Source: VXRD01 sp965242535 (GTDB taxonomy: Bacteria > Latescibacterota > UBA2968). From it: a stretch of 64,000 nt of DNA. The translations under genes were made by a program, and so were the position numbers. The stretch is taken from the NCBI GenBank assembly GCA_965242535.1, contig OZ251458.1, forward strand, positions 2,976,001 through 3,040,000. Reading direction: 5' to 3'. The first letter of the stretch is position 1, and each line of letters opens with the position of its first letter. Positions 52,537 through 60,079 of this stretch are shown here, piece after piece. The notes beneath the pieces are model-generated. The model did no database searches. It was given only the letters and a program-made list of their open reading frames with translations, and was not told where the DNA came from.

Positions 52537-52570
52537 AAAAAACCCATGAGAAAATAATCATGGGTTTTAT
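52537..52570. terminator. Bidirectional intrinsic terminator
   Basis: Stem AAAACCCATGA paired with TCATGGGTTTT around GAAAATAA, A-run on the left and T-rich on the right. On the minus strand it ends the HicB-like gene and isolates uvrA, whose start codon is 19 bases further on; the uvrA promoter must therefore overlap or lie within this short gap. Confidence 0.8.
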
Positions 52571-52690
52571 TTGTGGCTAAGTCAACAAAGCAAAAGACGC
52601 CCTCGCCATTGGCATTGCGAGACGACGAGTACATGGCGACAATTTGCGGGCATTCATCGATATCTTAAAAACGGAGTGACGTATGGAATT

Positions 52691-52864
52691 TCATTGGATA
52701 TTTTTGGGCATTCTCATCCTATGTTTTCTAGGGTTGTAAATGTCGATCAGATTTTCCTCTAATTCTCCTCTGGTCTCGCCTTGGGTCCAGCAATCGGGAT
52801 AGGCTTCAAAGTATCCGAAATACATCTGATCGTCCCGCCAATAAATGTACTTTTGCATTTTCAC
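52691..52864 (-). CDS. HicB-like small protein, C-terminus altered (57 aa)
   Basis: A 57-codon gene. GTG 52864 has GAGGAG seven bases upstream. The sequence KYIYWRDDQMYFGYFEAYPD and then CWTQGETREELEENLIDIY matches the partial RNase-H-like fold of short HicB-family antitoxins (about 70 residues). After DIY the expected conserved tail is replaced by the basic NPRKHRMRMPKNIQ, which looks like a frameshift or junction. No intact HicA toxin gene follows: the downstream frame holds only short peptides before the terminator. It may be an orphan or decaying antitoxin. Confidence 0.6.
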   Translation of the reverse strand: MKMQKYIYWRDDQMYFGYFEAYPDCWTQGETRGELEENLIDIYNPRKHRMRMPKNIQ

Positions 52865-52912
52865 CGCTTGTCTCCTCGATAAATGACATAGCCAAATGTA
52901 CGCGCCGCAATT

Positions 52913-55261
52913 TTACCTGTTCGCAATTCGGAACACGCCTTCCCGAACAGCGGATTGCGCGCTGTTGTGGTCTTTCACGGTCATGATCAGGCGATACCGC
53001 CCGGCCTCGACTCGGCCGATGTCGAGTTCGACATAATCGGCAACCCACAGGTCGCGGCCCGTTTGCGCGTATTGCACGCGGATCACCTCGCCATCTTTGC
53101 GCCGTATTGTGGGCCGAGACGCCAACTCGGGTCCCTTTTCCGGCGCCACGGCAAAGGCGACTTCGTAGCGCGTTTGCCCGAAAGGGTCTCGCGTCAAATT
53201 GTAGATTTCAAAATAGACAAAAATGGGCGTTCCGACAAAGAAGGTGCGCGAGGGCGAGGTCGTGACGCGCCACTGTGCGGACGAGGTGTCGCCTTCGCTT
53301 TTCGCAATGTGCTGTGCGAGTTGCAGATCGCTGATCATCAACCCGTCGCCCGAAAAATCGTGTACGCGCACCTTTTCCCGGTAATTCCCCAGCCGATTGG
53401 TGTGTACCCGCCACATCTGCACGGCGAGGCCGTATTCGCCGGGTCGCAATGGGATATCGATTCGATCCCGCGCGAGCAGGCTTTTGCCCCGAAGCCCGAT
53501 GGGGATGGGCACGGCCACCTCTTCTCGCAGGCGTTTGACTTCTCGGGCGCTACTATCGACCAATGCGATGCGCCGCTCGACCACCGCCGCGGTATCCGGA
53601 TCGTCGGGCAGCGCCACTTCATCTATGGGCAGGCCGATGTTGATCCGCAAGTTCGTCTCGCCCCGTTCCCCCCTGAACGAAAGGGCTTCGTAATAAAAAT
53701 TGAGCGGTTGCAAATCCGATGTGTCGTAGCGTTCGGGGGTTTTTGCCGCCGCAGAGGCCACTTGCGCCGCGGGCGCGTAATCGTTCATCAAAGATTGGAA
53801 ACGGAGAGGCGATCCGCGGTAATCGACTTCGTAGATATCCTCCCGGTCGAGGGATGGCACGGGCGCGTAGTCGAAAATGTGCGTGTGCATCTCGTCTGTG
53901 AACACCACTTCTATGCCGTTGTGAATATCGGCGTAGATCCACACTTCCCACGGCACGCTGGAAAAATCATTCCCGGCGGTCACGGGCTTGAACCCGCGCA
54001 AGCCGAGCGTGCCGTCGTCTTCCTCGAGCGGGCGGTTGCTCTCGACATTTCGCAGGCCGATGCGAACGGGGAACACGGGGCCGATATAGGTCGCGGCGGT
54101 GCCGGAGCGGCCGTAGAGTTGAAACGCCAGTTTTTCCTGAACGCGCTGGACGGGAATCGGCACGCTGGCATTTGGCTCTCGCCAAGACGAGCGATAATCC
54201 GGCTCGCCGTAGCGGATATAGACCTCGCCGCGCCGGTCAAAGGGATAGCGATAACGCCCAAAAAAGGTGCGCGCATGCCAAACCCGGCGGTAGTGTTCGG
54301 CTCGCCTTTGGGCGCCGCCCGTCGTTCCAAACCGGTCTTTGCGAATCCAAAACGCCTCGAGAAAATCGTCCCTCGTCCCGTCGGAAACCTCGAGGTACGC
54401 CGCTATGTCTTCGGGCGTGCCCACCAGCGCGATATCCTCATAGACCGCCCTTTCCCGCGCATCCAAAATCGCCAAGTACTTTTCAAACACGGACAGGGCC
54501 TCTTCAAACCGCCGCGACGCCAAAAGCACCTGCGCCAGCAACGGCAGCTTGTGGGCATCGGGCATGCGAGCGGCGAGTTGCGTCACGATGCCGTAGCGTT
54601 TTTCGGTCAAAAACCCGAGGGCGAACTCCAGGGCGGGCGCCTCGCCTTGCGGGCCTTGGGCCAAATAGCGATTGTAGTGGGCGAGCGCGCGGCGCGTATC
54701 GCCTTTTTGCCGATGCAGACGCGCCAGCAACAGATGGGCACTCGCGTGGCGGGGGTCGATTTGCAATGCCCTAGTTGCCGCGGCCATCGCCTCTTTCCGC
54801 TTCCCGCGCGCGAGATGGGTTTTGCCCAAAAACGCATAGCTCTCGGCGCGGCTGGAATCGGCGCGTATCGCCTCGGTGAAGTGGGAGAGGGCGCGCTTGT
54901 GCTCGTCCCGATACTCCAAAAAAACGCGCCCCATGCCCAAGTGGGCGTCCGCCCGATGCGGATCGTCGTTCAGCACGCGCACAAAAGCCGCCTCCGCGCT
55001 GTCGGGCAGATGGAGCCGAAGGTAGAGATGGCCGATGCGCGCCCGCAACGCGGTGGAATCCGCCGAGGTCCGCAAGGCGTGGTCGAGCGCGTGGAGGGCG
55101 TCCCGAATCAGACTCGGACGCCCGAGGGTCTGCGCCTTGAGATAGAGCGCGTCCAAAGCCTCTGCGTTTGCCGCAGAAACCGGCGGCGCGTCCTCGCCAG
55201 ACGCGGGTCCGACGAGCCACAAAAGCAAACAGAAAACCGCGATCCAATAGCGCGTGTGCAT
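52913..55261 (-). CDS. TPR protein with C-terminal GWxTD domain
   Basis: A 782-residue exported protein. ATG 55261 (MHTRYWIAVFCLLLWLVG) is nine bases from GGAG and starts a signal peptide; two other ATGs just upstream overlap the ribosome site. Tetratricopeptide repeats fill about residues 40-260 (LHLPDSAEAAFVRVLNDDPH, AESYAFLGKTHLARGKRKEA, ASAHLLLARLHRQKGDTRRA). A GWxTD domain begins near 290: EAFWIRKDRF, then YRRVWHARTFFG and FDRRGEVYIRYGEPDY (about 335-350). Beta-rich domains complete the protein. GWxTD proteins are frequent in Bacteroidota, Latescibacterota and similar groups, with unknown function. Nineteen bases after mnmA, same strand. Confidence 0.85.
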   Translation of the reverse strand: MHTRYWIAVFCLLLWLVGPASGEDAPPVSAANAEALDALYLKAQTLGRPSLIRDALHALDHALRTSADSTALRARIGHLYLRLHLPDSAEAAFVRVLNDDPHRADAHLGMGRVFLEYRDEHKRALSHFTEAIRADSSRAESYAFLGKTHLARGKRKEAMAAATRALQIDPRHASAHLLLARLHRQKGDTRRALAHYNRYLAQGPQGEAPALEFALGFLTEKRYGIVTQLAARMPDAHKLPLLAQVLLASRRFEEALSVFEKYLAILDARERAVYEDIALVGTPEDIAAYLEVSDGTRDDFLEAFWIRKDRFGTTGGAQRRAEHYRRVWHARTFFGRYRYPFDRRGEVYIRYGEPDYRSSWREPNASVPIPVQRVQEKLAFQLYGRSGTAATYIGPVFPVRIGLRNVESNRPLEEDDGTLGLRGFKPVTAGNDFSSVPWEVWIYADIHNGIEVVFTDEMHTHIFDYAPVPSLDREDIYEVDYRGSPLRFQSLMNDYAPAAQVASAAAKTPERYDTSDLQPLNFYYEALSFRGERGETNLRINIGLPIDEVALPDDPDTAAVVERRIALVDSSAREVKRLREEVAVPIPIGLRGKSLLARDRIDIPLRPGEYGLAVQMWRVHTNRLGNYREKVRVHDFSGDGLMISDLQLAQHIAKSEGDTSSAQWRVTTSPSRTFFVGTPIFVYFEIYNLTRDPFGQTRYEVAFAVAPEKGPELASRPTIRRKDGEVIRVQYAQTGRDLWVADYVELDIGRVEAGRYRLIMTVKDHNSAQSAVREGVFRIANR

Positions 55262-55280
55262 GTTCATCATCTCCACTTGG

Positions 55281-56333
55281 CTAATCGACGATCACCGCGC
55301 TGCCCAGACAGATCTCGCCATCGTAAAACACGGCAAATTGTCCGGGCGCGATGCCGGAATCGCTTTTTGCGAGGGTGACGGACAATCGGTTGTCGTCCGT
55401 GGGGTCGATTGTGCAGGCCGTCATTGCCGGGCCGTGTCGCAGTTTGAGTTGCAAGGTCGCCTTGCCCGGGGGTTCTGCGATCCAGTTGGGATTTGCCACC
55501 GCGAAGCGTTTCCGCGCTGCATCGGCGTACCGCGTGGCGTGGGATACGAAAATGACATTGTCCGCTATGTCTTTTTCCACCACGTACCACGGCCCTCCGC
55601 TCAAGCCCAAGCCATGCCGTTGCCCGATGGTATAGTAATAATAGCCGCGATGGTGGCCCAAAATCTTCCCTGTTTCCCGATCCACGATCTCGCCTTTTTG
55701 TTCGCCCAAGTGAAACGCGATAAAATCCGCATACCTGATCTTGCCCAAAAAACAGATTCCCTGGCTGTCTTTGCGCGTTTGATTGGGCAAATCGAAATCC
55801 CGCGCCAGTGCGCGCACTTCGGCTTTGGTCAAATGCCCAATCGGAAACAGGGCACGCGCGATTTGCGCTTGGCGCATGCCGGATAAAAAATACGTCTGAT
55901 CCTTGACCGCATCCGGCGCGCGTTTGAGTTGAAAAACCCCATTGCGCGTTGCGATCTGCGCGTAGTGCCCAGTTGCCACTTTTTCATACCTGCGGTCGAT
56001 GTGGTCGAAAAACGCGCCGAACTTGATTCGCCGATTGCAAAAAATATCCGGACTCGGCGTGCGGCCCGCCCGCAATTCGTCCAGCGCGTAAGCCACCACG
56101 CGGTCGAGATACTCCGCTTGCAGAGGGATCACCTTCAAAGGCACGTCGAGTTGCTCGCACACGGCGCGCACGAATTGCAGGTCGGTCTCCCACGGGCACT
56201 CCCCCACAAAAGCGAGTTCGTCCTCGAGCCACACCTTTAAGTAAAATGCCGTCAGTTCATGGCCTTCGTTTTTCAACACATTCAAAGCCACAGAACTATC
56301 GACACCACCGGAAATGAGAACGGCGAGTTTCAT
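55281..56333 (-). CDS. mnmA: tRNA-specific 2-thiouridylase
   Basis: A 350-residue MnmA that sulfurates U34 of tRNA-Lys, -Glu and -Gln using ATP and persulfide. The PP-loop is LISGGVDSSVAL (residues 5-16). The two catalytic Cys are seen in DIFCNRRIKFGAFF (about 98) and DSQGICFLGKIRYADF (about 196). Further conserved blocks are YEKVATGHYAQI, DQTYFLSGM, YYYTIGQRHGLGLSGGPWYV and the C-terminal PGQFAVFYDGEICLGSAVI. ATG 56333 gives the standard start MKLAVLISGG; the ribosome site is weak. First gene of an operon with the GWxTD protein. Confidence 0.94.
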   Translation of the reverse strand: MKLAVLISGGVDSSVALNVLKNEGHELTAFYLKVWLEDELAFVGECPWETDLQFVRAVCEQLDVPLKVIPLQAEYLDRVVAYALDELRAGRTPSPDIFCNRRIKFGAFFDHIDRRYEKVATGHYAQIATRNGVFQLKRAPDAVKDQTYFLSGMRQAQIARALFPIGHLTKAEVRALARDFDLPNQTRKDSQGICFLGKIRYADFIAFHLGEQKGEIVDRETGKILGHHRGYYYYTIGQRHGLGLSGGPWYVVEKDIADNVIFVSHATRYADAARKRFAVANPNWIAEPPGKATLQLKLRHGPAMTACTIDPTDDNRLSVTLAKSDSGIAPGQFAVFYDGEICLGSAVIVD

Positions 56334-56696
56334 AGCGACCAGCAGTTGGCAATTAGCGACAAATGTGATTTCGGTCTGAAAAAAATACGCAATCACAAGA
56401 GAATAGCAAATCGCAAAAACGGAATTTGATTTTCGCATCGAAATAGCCCGTGAGGCCCCGCCCTTTCAAGGTGTGGGATCCCCAGAGGCTACATCGCTGT
56501 GTAAGGGCGTAAATTTTACGCCCCATTCGGAAATGGAAGAGGTATTGATTTATTGGCAAAAAACCGATGCACTCGAGCAACGCCAGGCGAAACCAAAAGC
56601 ACGGAGATGATACATCCCGGTTTGAGATGGCAAACAAAAATCGCCTGTCCGATCTGTTGGGCAGGCGATTCTGTTTTGGCAGGCCGGCTGTCGCGT
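56334..56696. other. Intergenic stretch with a palindrome and a terminator
   Basis: About 360 bp between mnmA and the region of duplicated PhyH genes. It contains the palindrome GGGCGTAAATTTTACGCCC at 56503-56521, also present at 29043-29063, and a terminator hairpin at 56641-56669. No credible gene was found on either strand. Confidence 0.6.
56641..56669 (-). terminator. Intrinsic terminator
   Basis: Stem AATCGCCTGTCC with GGGCAGGCGATT (one mismatch) around GATCTGTT; the AAAAA on the left acts as U-tract on the minus strand. It follows the glycogen-binding fragment at 56697 and the PhyH-HEAT gene. Confidence 0.75.
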
Positions 56697-56814
56697 TCAT
56701 TTTTCGACAACCACGACATTATTTTTCGACCCAAATTCATTGGGCACGGCAGGCGCGCTGGGGTCGTTGCGCCATTCGCCGTCGACCTGATACCGATACT
56801 CGTAGCGGTCAGGC
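56697..56814 (-). pseudogene. C-terminal fragment of a CBM48/AMPK-type glycogen-binding protein
   Basis: Thirty-nine codons read PDRYEYRYQVDGEWRNDPSA and then VPNEFGSKNNVVVVEK before a stop. This is the hallmark C-terminal half of the small CBM48 (isoamylase N-terminal/AMPK glycogen-binding) domain. The first half is missing: upstream on the minus strand the PhyH-HEAT gene ends at 56809 in another frame, overlapping by a few bases. A deletion probably joined two unrelated genes. Confidence 0.7.
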
Positions 56815-58191
56815 AACCCGGCGCAAGACCTCGTGGACTTGGTGGCGCAATCGCCCGTGTGCGTGGTCTCGCATCGCCTCCAACAGCGGCAACACCTGCG
56901 CGTCGATGCCATCCATGTGTGCGAGTGCGGCCAGCGCGTTAAAGCCCACAAACGGCTCTGCGTCTTTCAGCGCGGCTAGCAAATCCTCGCGGGCCACTGC
57001 GGCGGCCTTGCCCCAAATCGCCAATGCACGCGCCGCATTGTGGCGCACCCAGTCGCACTCATCCAAAAGTGCGCGGCGAATCGCGGGCAACGCGCCCAGG
57101 GCGGGCAATCCGATATCGCCCAACGTATCGGCAGCGGTGGCGCGCACCCAATCATCCGCATGTGCCAACGCATCCACGAGCGCATCAACCGCCTGACCGC
57201 CCGTGGCGGACAGGGCCGCGGGCACGCGCTCGCGCAACTCCCCATCGCGGCCGAGCAACACATCCATCAACGCGGGCACGGCGCGGTTGCCCAACCGCCC
57301 CAGCGCGTAGGTCGCATCGAGCACCGCGCCGGGATCTGCGCCGTTCAAATCGCGGATCGCATCCCCGACGGAAACGGGAGCGTCCTCGCCCCATTCGGCG
57401 AGGGATTCACCGCGCAACCAGCGCCACACAAAGTCCCACGCGAGCGGATGTCGCTCAAATGGATGATCGGATTTTAGGCGGTCTATGAGCGCGTCAAACT
57501 CCGGCGCAACCCGAGATGCCCAACTCGGCGCGGTCGGCTCTTCCGTGCGACAAAACAAAAACTTCATCATATACCGGTCGCGGTCACTGACATTGTCGGA
57601 CACGCGATGCCACGCATCAAAATGCACGAGCAACACATCGCCCGGTTTTGCCACCGCAAAGCGGAACTCGCGATCAAACGCATTTTTTGGCTGTGCGCCG
57701 TAGTACTGCGTTCCAGGGATCACCCCGGTAGGCCCCATCGCCAGCGGCGTCTCGTGCGGGTAATAAATCGCCATCACCGTGCGCGGGCGATGATGCCTGC
57801 GCCACGGCCTGCTCCATCCCTGAAACCGCCGCGGCGATCCGTCTTGGTGAAACCGCCTGCCCTCTGACCCCGCGCGATTGAGATGGCAATGCCTGTGGCA
57901 GTGCATCTGGTACGAATCGCCCAAAATGCTCGACAGCGCGCCCACCATCGCGGGGGCCTCAAAGACTTCGTTCAACCCAGTCGCACTCATCCAAAAGTGC
58001 GCGGCGAATCGCGGGCAACGCGCCCAGGGCGGGCAATCCGATATCGCCCAACGTATCGGCAGCGGTGGCGCGCACCCAGTCATCTGCATGTGCCAACGCA
58101 TCCACGAGTGCGTCAACCGCATGACCGCCCGTGGCGGACAGGGCCGCGGGCACGCGCTCGCGCAACTCCCCATCGCGGCCGAGCAACACAT
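56809..58191 (-). pseudogene. PhyH-HEAT protein, 3' portion after a frame-breaking duplication
   Basis: The second half of a split gene. This 460-codon frame has no native start; it re-enters the PhyH domain at GLNEVFEAPAMVGALSSIL (about 57965-57910) and continues through FHQDGSPRRFQGWSRPW, VHFDAWHRVSDNVSDR and HEAT-type repeats (AVDALVDALAHADDWVRATA, LPAIRRALLDECDWVRHNAA) to LRRVA at 56809. It is a 97%-like copy of the upstream portion, offset by 928 bp. Removing one 928 bp unit joins it in frame to the start at 59080, giving a 447-residue PhyH dioxygenase with a full HEAT tail. Confidence 0.75.
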
Positions 58192-58902
58192 CCATCAACG
58201 CGGGCACGGCGCGGTTGCCCAACCGCCCCAGCGCGTAGGTCGCATCGAGCACCGCGCCGGGATCTGCGCCGTTCAAATCGCGGATCGCATCCTCGACGGA
58301 AACGGCCACGTCCTCGCCCCATTCGGCGGGAGATTCGCCGCGCAACCAGCGCCACACAAAGTCCCACGCGAGCGGATGTTGCTCGAATGGATGATCGGAT
58401 TTTAGGCGGTCTATGAGCGCGTCAAACTCCGGCGCAACCCGAGATGCCCAACTCGGCGCGGTCGGCTCTTCCGTGCGACAAAACAAAAACTTCATCATAT
58501 ACCGGTCGCGATCACTGACATTGTCGGACACGCGGTGCCACGAATCAAAATGTACGAGCAGCACATCGCCCGGTTTTGCCACCGCAAAGCGGAACTCGCG
58601 ATCAAACGCATTTTTTGGCTGTGCGCCGTAGTACTGCGTGCCCGGAATCACCCCGGTCGGCCCCATCGCCATCGGCGTCTCGTGCGGGTAATAAATCGCC
58701 ATCACCGTGCGCGGGCGATGATGCCGCCGCCACGGCCTGCTCCATCCCTGAAATCGCCGCGGCGATCCGTCTTGGTGAAACCGCCTGCCCTCTGACCCCG
58801 CGCGATTGAGATGGCAATGCCTGTGGCAGTGCATCGCGTAGGAATCGCCCAAAATGCTCGACAGCGCGCCCACCATCGCGGGATCATCAAAGACTTCGTT
58901 CA
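57047..58902. repeat. 928 bp direct tandem duplication (two units)
   Basis: Units 57047-57974 and 57975-58902. The hexamer ACCCAG occurs at 57047, 57975 and 58903, exactly 928 bp apart each time, and is the likely recombination microhomology. The units differ at scattered positions, so the duplication is not brand new, or one unit came from a sister copy. 928 is not a multiple of three, which explains the frameshift. Confidence 0.88.
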
Positions 58903-59080
58903 ACCCAGGCGCAACGCGCAAAATATCATTGCCCGGATTGCCCCGTGCCATCGCCCGCTCGGCATCGGTCAAAATTTGCGCGTGAATGCGCGGCGCGACA
59001 TCCGTCTCGACCACGCAAAACCCCCGCGCGACAAAATGCAACATCGCATCGTCATCCAACAAATGAGACTTGTTATTCAT
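57959..59080 (-). CDS. PhyH family dioxygenase with HEAT-like repeats, truncated (373 aa)
   Basis: It starts MNNKSHLLDDDAMLHFVARG, with GGAG upstream, and contains a complete PhyH domain: HCHRHCHLNRAGSEGRRFHQ, the iron ligands in FHQDGS (about residue 102) and VHFDSWHRVSDN (about 177). HEAT-type helices follow from about 260 (DAIRDLNGADPGAVLDATYA, LGRLGNRAVPALMDVLLGRD). At the duplication junction the frame shifts and ends WVERSL, so the last HEAT repeats are missing. It could still fold as a dioxygenase with a shortened tail. Substrate unknown; HEAT repeats suggest a protein partner. Confidence 0.8.
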   Translation of the reverse strand: MNNKSHLLDDDAMLHFVARGFCVVETDVAPRIHAQILTDAERAMARGNPGNDILRVAPGLNEVFDDPAMVGALSSILGDSYAMHCHRHCHLNRAGSEGRRFHQDGSPRRFQGWSRPWRRHHRPRTVMAIYYPHETPMAMGPTGVIPGTQYYGAQPKNAFDREFRFAVAKPGDVLLVHFDSWHRVSDNVSDRDRYMMKFLFCRTEEPTAPSWASRVAPEFDALIDRLKSDHPFEQHPLAWDFVWRWLRGESPAEWGEDVAVSVEDAIRDLNGADPGAVLDATYALGRLGNRAVPALMDVLLGRDGELRERVPAALSATGGHAVDALVDALAHADDWVRATAADTLGDIGLPALGALPAIRRALLDECDWVERSL

Positions 59081-59130
59081 GGGGTTATCTCCTAATCAAA
59101 AAATCAATTCAAAATAATTTTTATTTTCAG

Positions 59131-59194
59131 ATGGATGATCGGATTTTAGGCGGTCTATGAGTGCGTCAAAATCCGGCTCTAACCGAGATGCCCA
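59131..59194 (-). repeat. Third, partial copy of a PhyH-HEAT gene segment
   Basis: About 64 bp (ATGGATGATCGGATTTTAGG, then CGGTCTATGAGTGCG and onward) that match 57459-57522 and 58387-58450 inside the PhyH-HEAT gene with a few changes. It ends at the C-terminal codons of the toxin gene. It implies that more copies of this gene once existed here. Confidence 0.75.
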
Positions 59195-59706
59195 ACGCGG
59201 CCTTCAGACAAGTGTCTATCTCTTGCATAGCAGAAGCAGATAGATGGCCTATCACACGGAGAATCAGCGATTGATCATAGGTGATTAGGTTTTCACATTG
59301 AACGACGGAATCGAGTCGAAGTCCTGTTCGTCGACCTCGATCCGTGGAAATATCGACAAAATACTGCGTGGCAGCACCGACTCTCCGATGACGACTGCTG
59401 GTGATAAGCGCGAGAATGGTGTCTTCAAGCCGTTGATTCCATACGTCCGATTGCACGACAAGGGCTGGACGCACCTTGCGACCCGTTTGATCGCTGTAAG
59501 AAGCCATCTAAAAACTCGGACCGCCATTGAGATCGTCGCAAAAGCATTCGCTTTTCGCAGGTCAAAACCATACATAGCGCGAAAATAGGACGCCTTGATT
59601 CCCCCCTTCCTCGCAGGAAGGGGGGCTAGGGGGGTAGGTCCCAATAATTTTTAGATGGCTTCTAAGGAAAATCTACAATGACCCCCTCACCCCGTCGGAT
59701 TTTCAT
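59166..59706 (-). pseudogene. PemK/MazF-like mRNA interferase toxin, interrupted by a family B repeat
   Basis: The reconstructed gene starts at ATG 59706, overlapping the antitoxin stop region: MKIRRGEGVIVDFP, then (after removing the 163 bp element and one TAA/TTA duplication) YSDQTGRKVRPALVVQSDVW and VDISTDRGRRTGLRLDSVVQ, ending ALGISVRAGF. This is the MazF/PemK fold with the conserved RPALVV strand and GL..DSVV block; such toxins cut mRNA. The element at 59500-59662 splits it after 14 codons. The last codons run into a PhyH gene fragment. The toxin is therefore inactive unless restarted from an ATG the element supplies (MASYSDQTGRK). Confidence 0.82.
59500..59662. mobile_element. Repeat family B (MITE), copy B5, 163 bp, inside the toxin gene
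   Basis: Ends GAAGCCATCTAAAAA and TTTTTAGATGGCTTC, TAA at 59497-59499 and 59663-59665. Same subtype as B4. Excision of the element with one TAA restores an uninterrupted PemK/MazF reading frame. Confidence 0.9.
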
Positions 59707-59965
59707 GATCTCTCCGCGGATCGAGTTCATCGTAAATAGCCATCTCTGCGTCGTCCCATCCTGCACGTAGCCCTGCGCTGACGAGCAGATTTCGCTTTTC
59801 GGCGTCTGTTAGCGGCGCGTCATCGCAAAAGAAATTTTGCATTTGGTCGAATATCTCGGCTGGCAACACGACATATTCGATATTCGTTTTTGGATCGGCC
59901 AGACGCACGGGTTGCCCCTGAGAAGCGCGGACTGTCTGTTGAAGTTCTTTGGGAAGCGCGATCAT
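59687..59965 (-). CDS. Antitoxin of a PemK/MazF-type toxin-antitoxin pair (92 aa)
   Basis: ATG 59965 has GGAGG five bases upstream (a TTG four codons earlier lies within the ribosome site). The N-terminal part MIALPKELQQTVRASQGQPV, then RLADPKTNIEYVVLPAEIFD, matches small antitoxins found ahead of PemK-like toxins. A long C-terminal acidic helix region (DDAPLTDAEKRNLLVSAGLR, GWDDAEMAIYDELDP) would wrap the toxin. Its last codons overlap the toxin start in a different frame (stop at 59687, toxin ATG at 59706), typical of translational coupling. With the toxin broken it is effectively an orphan. Confidence 0.82.
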   Translation of the reverse strand: MIALPKELQQTVRASQGQPVRLADPKTNIEYVVLPAEIFDQMQNFFCDDAPLTDAEKRNLLVSAGLRAGWDDAEMAIYDELDPRRDHENPTG

Positions 59966-60079
59966 CACGTCCTCCAAAACAGGTGAATTTCTATTTTCTA
60001 CACCTTACAGAAATTTGCAAATTGCGAGTTTCCGTCCTTTTTTTATTCCCCTACACCCCATCACCCACGGGAGGCAAAA

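Noticed and set aside
52955..55378. An 807-codon plus-strand frame opposite the GWxTD/TPR gene
   Set aside because: Antisense shadow; the minus-strand protein has a signal peptide, TPRs and a GWxTD domain, while this frame shows no family pattern and no proper ribosome site.
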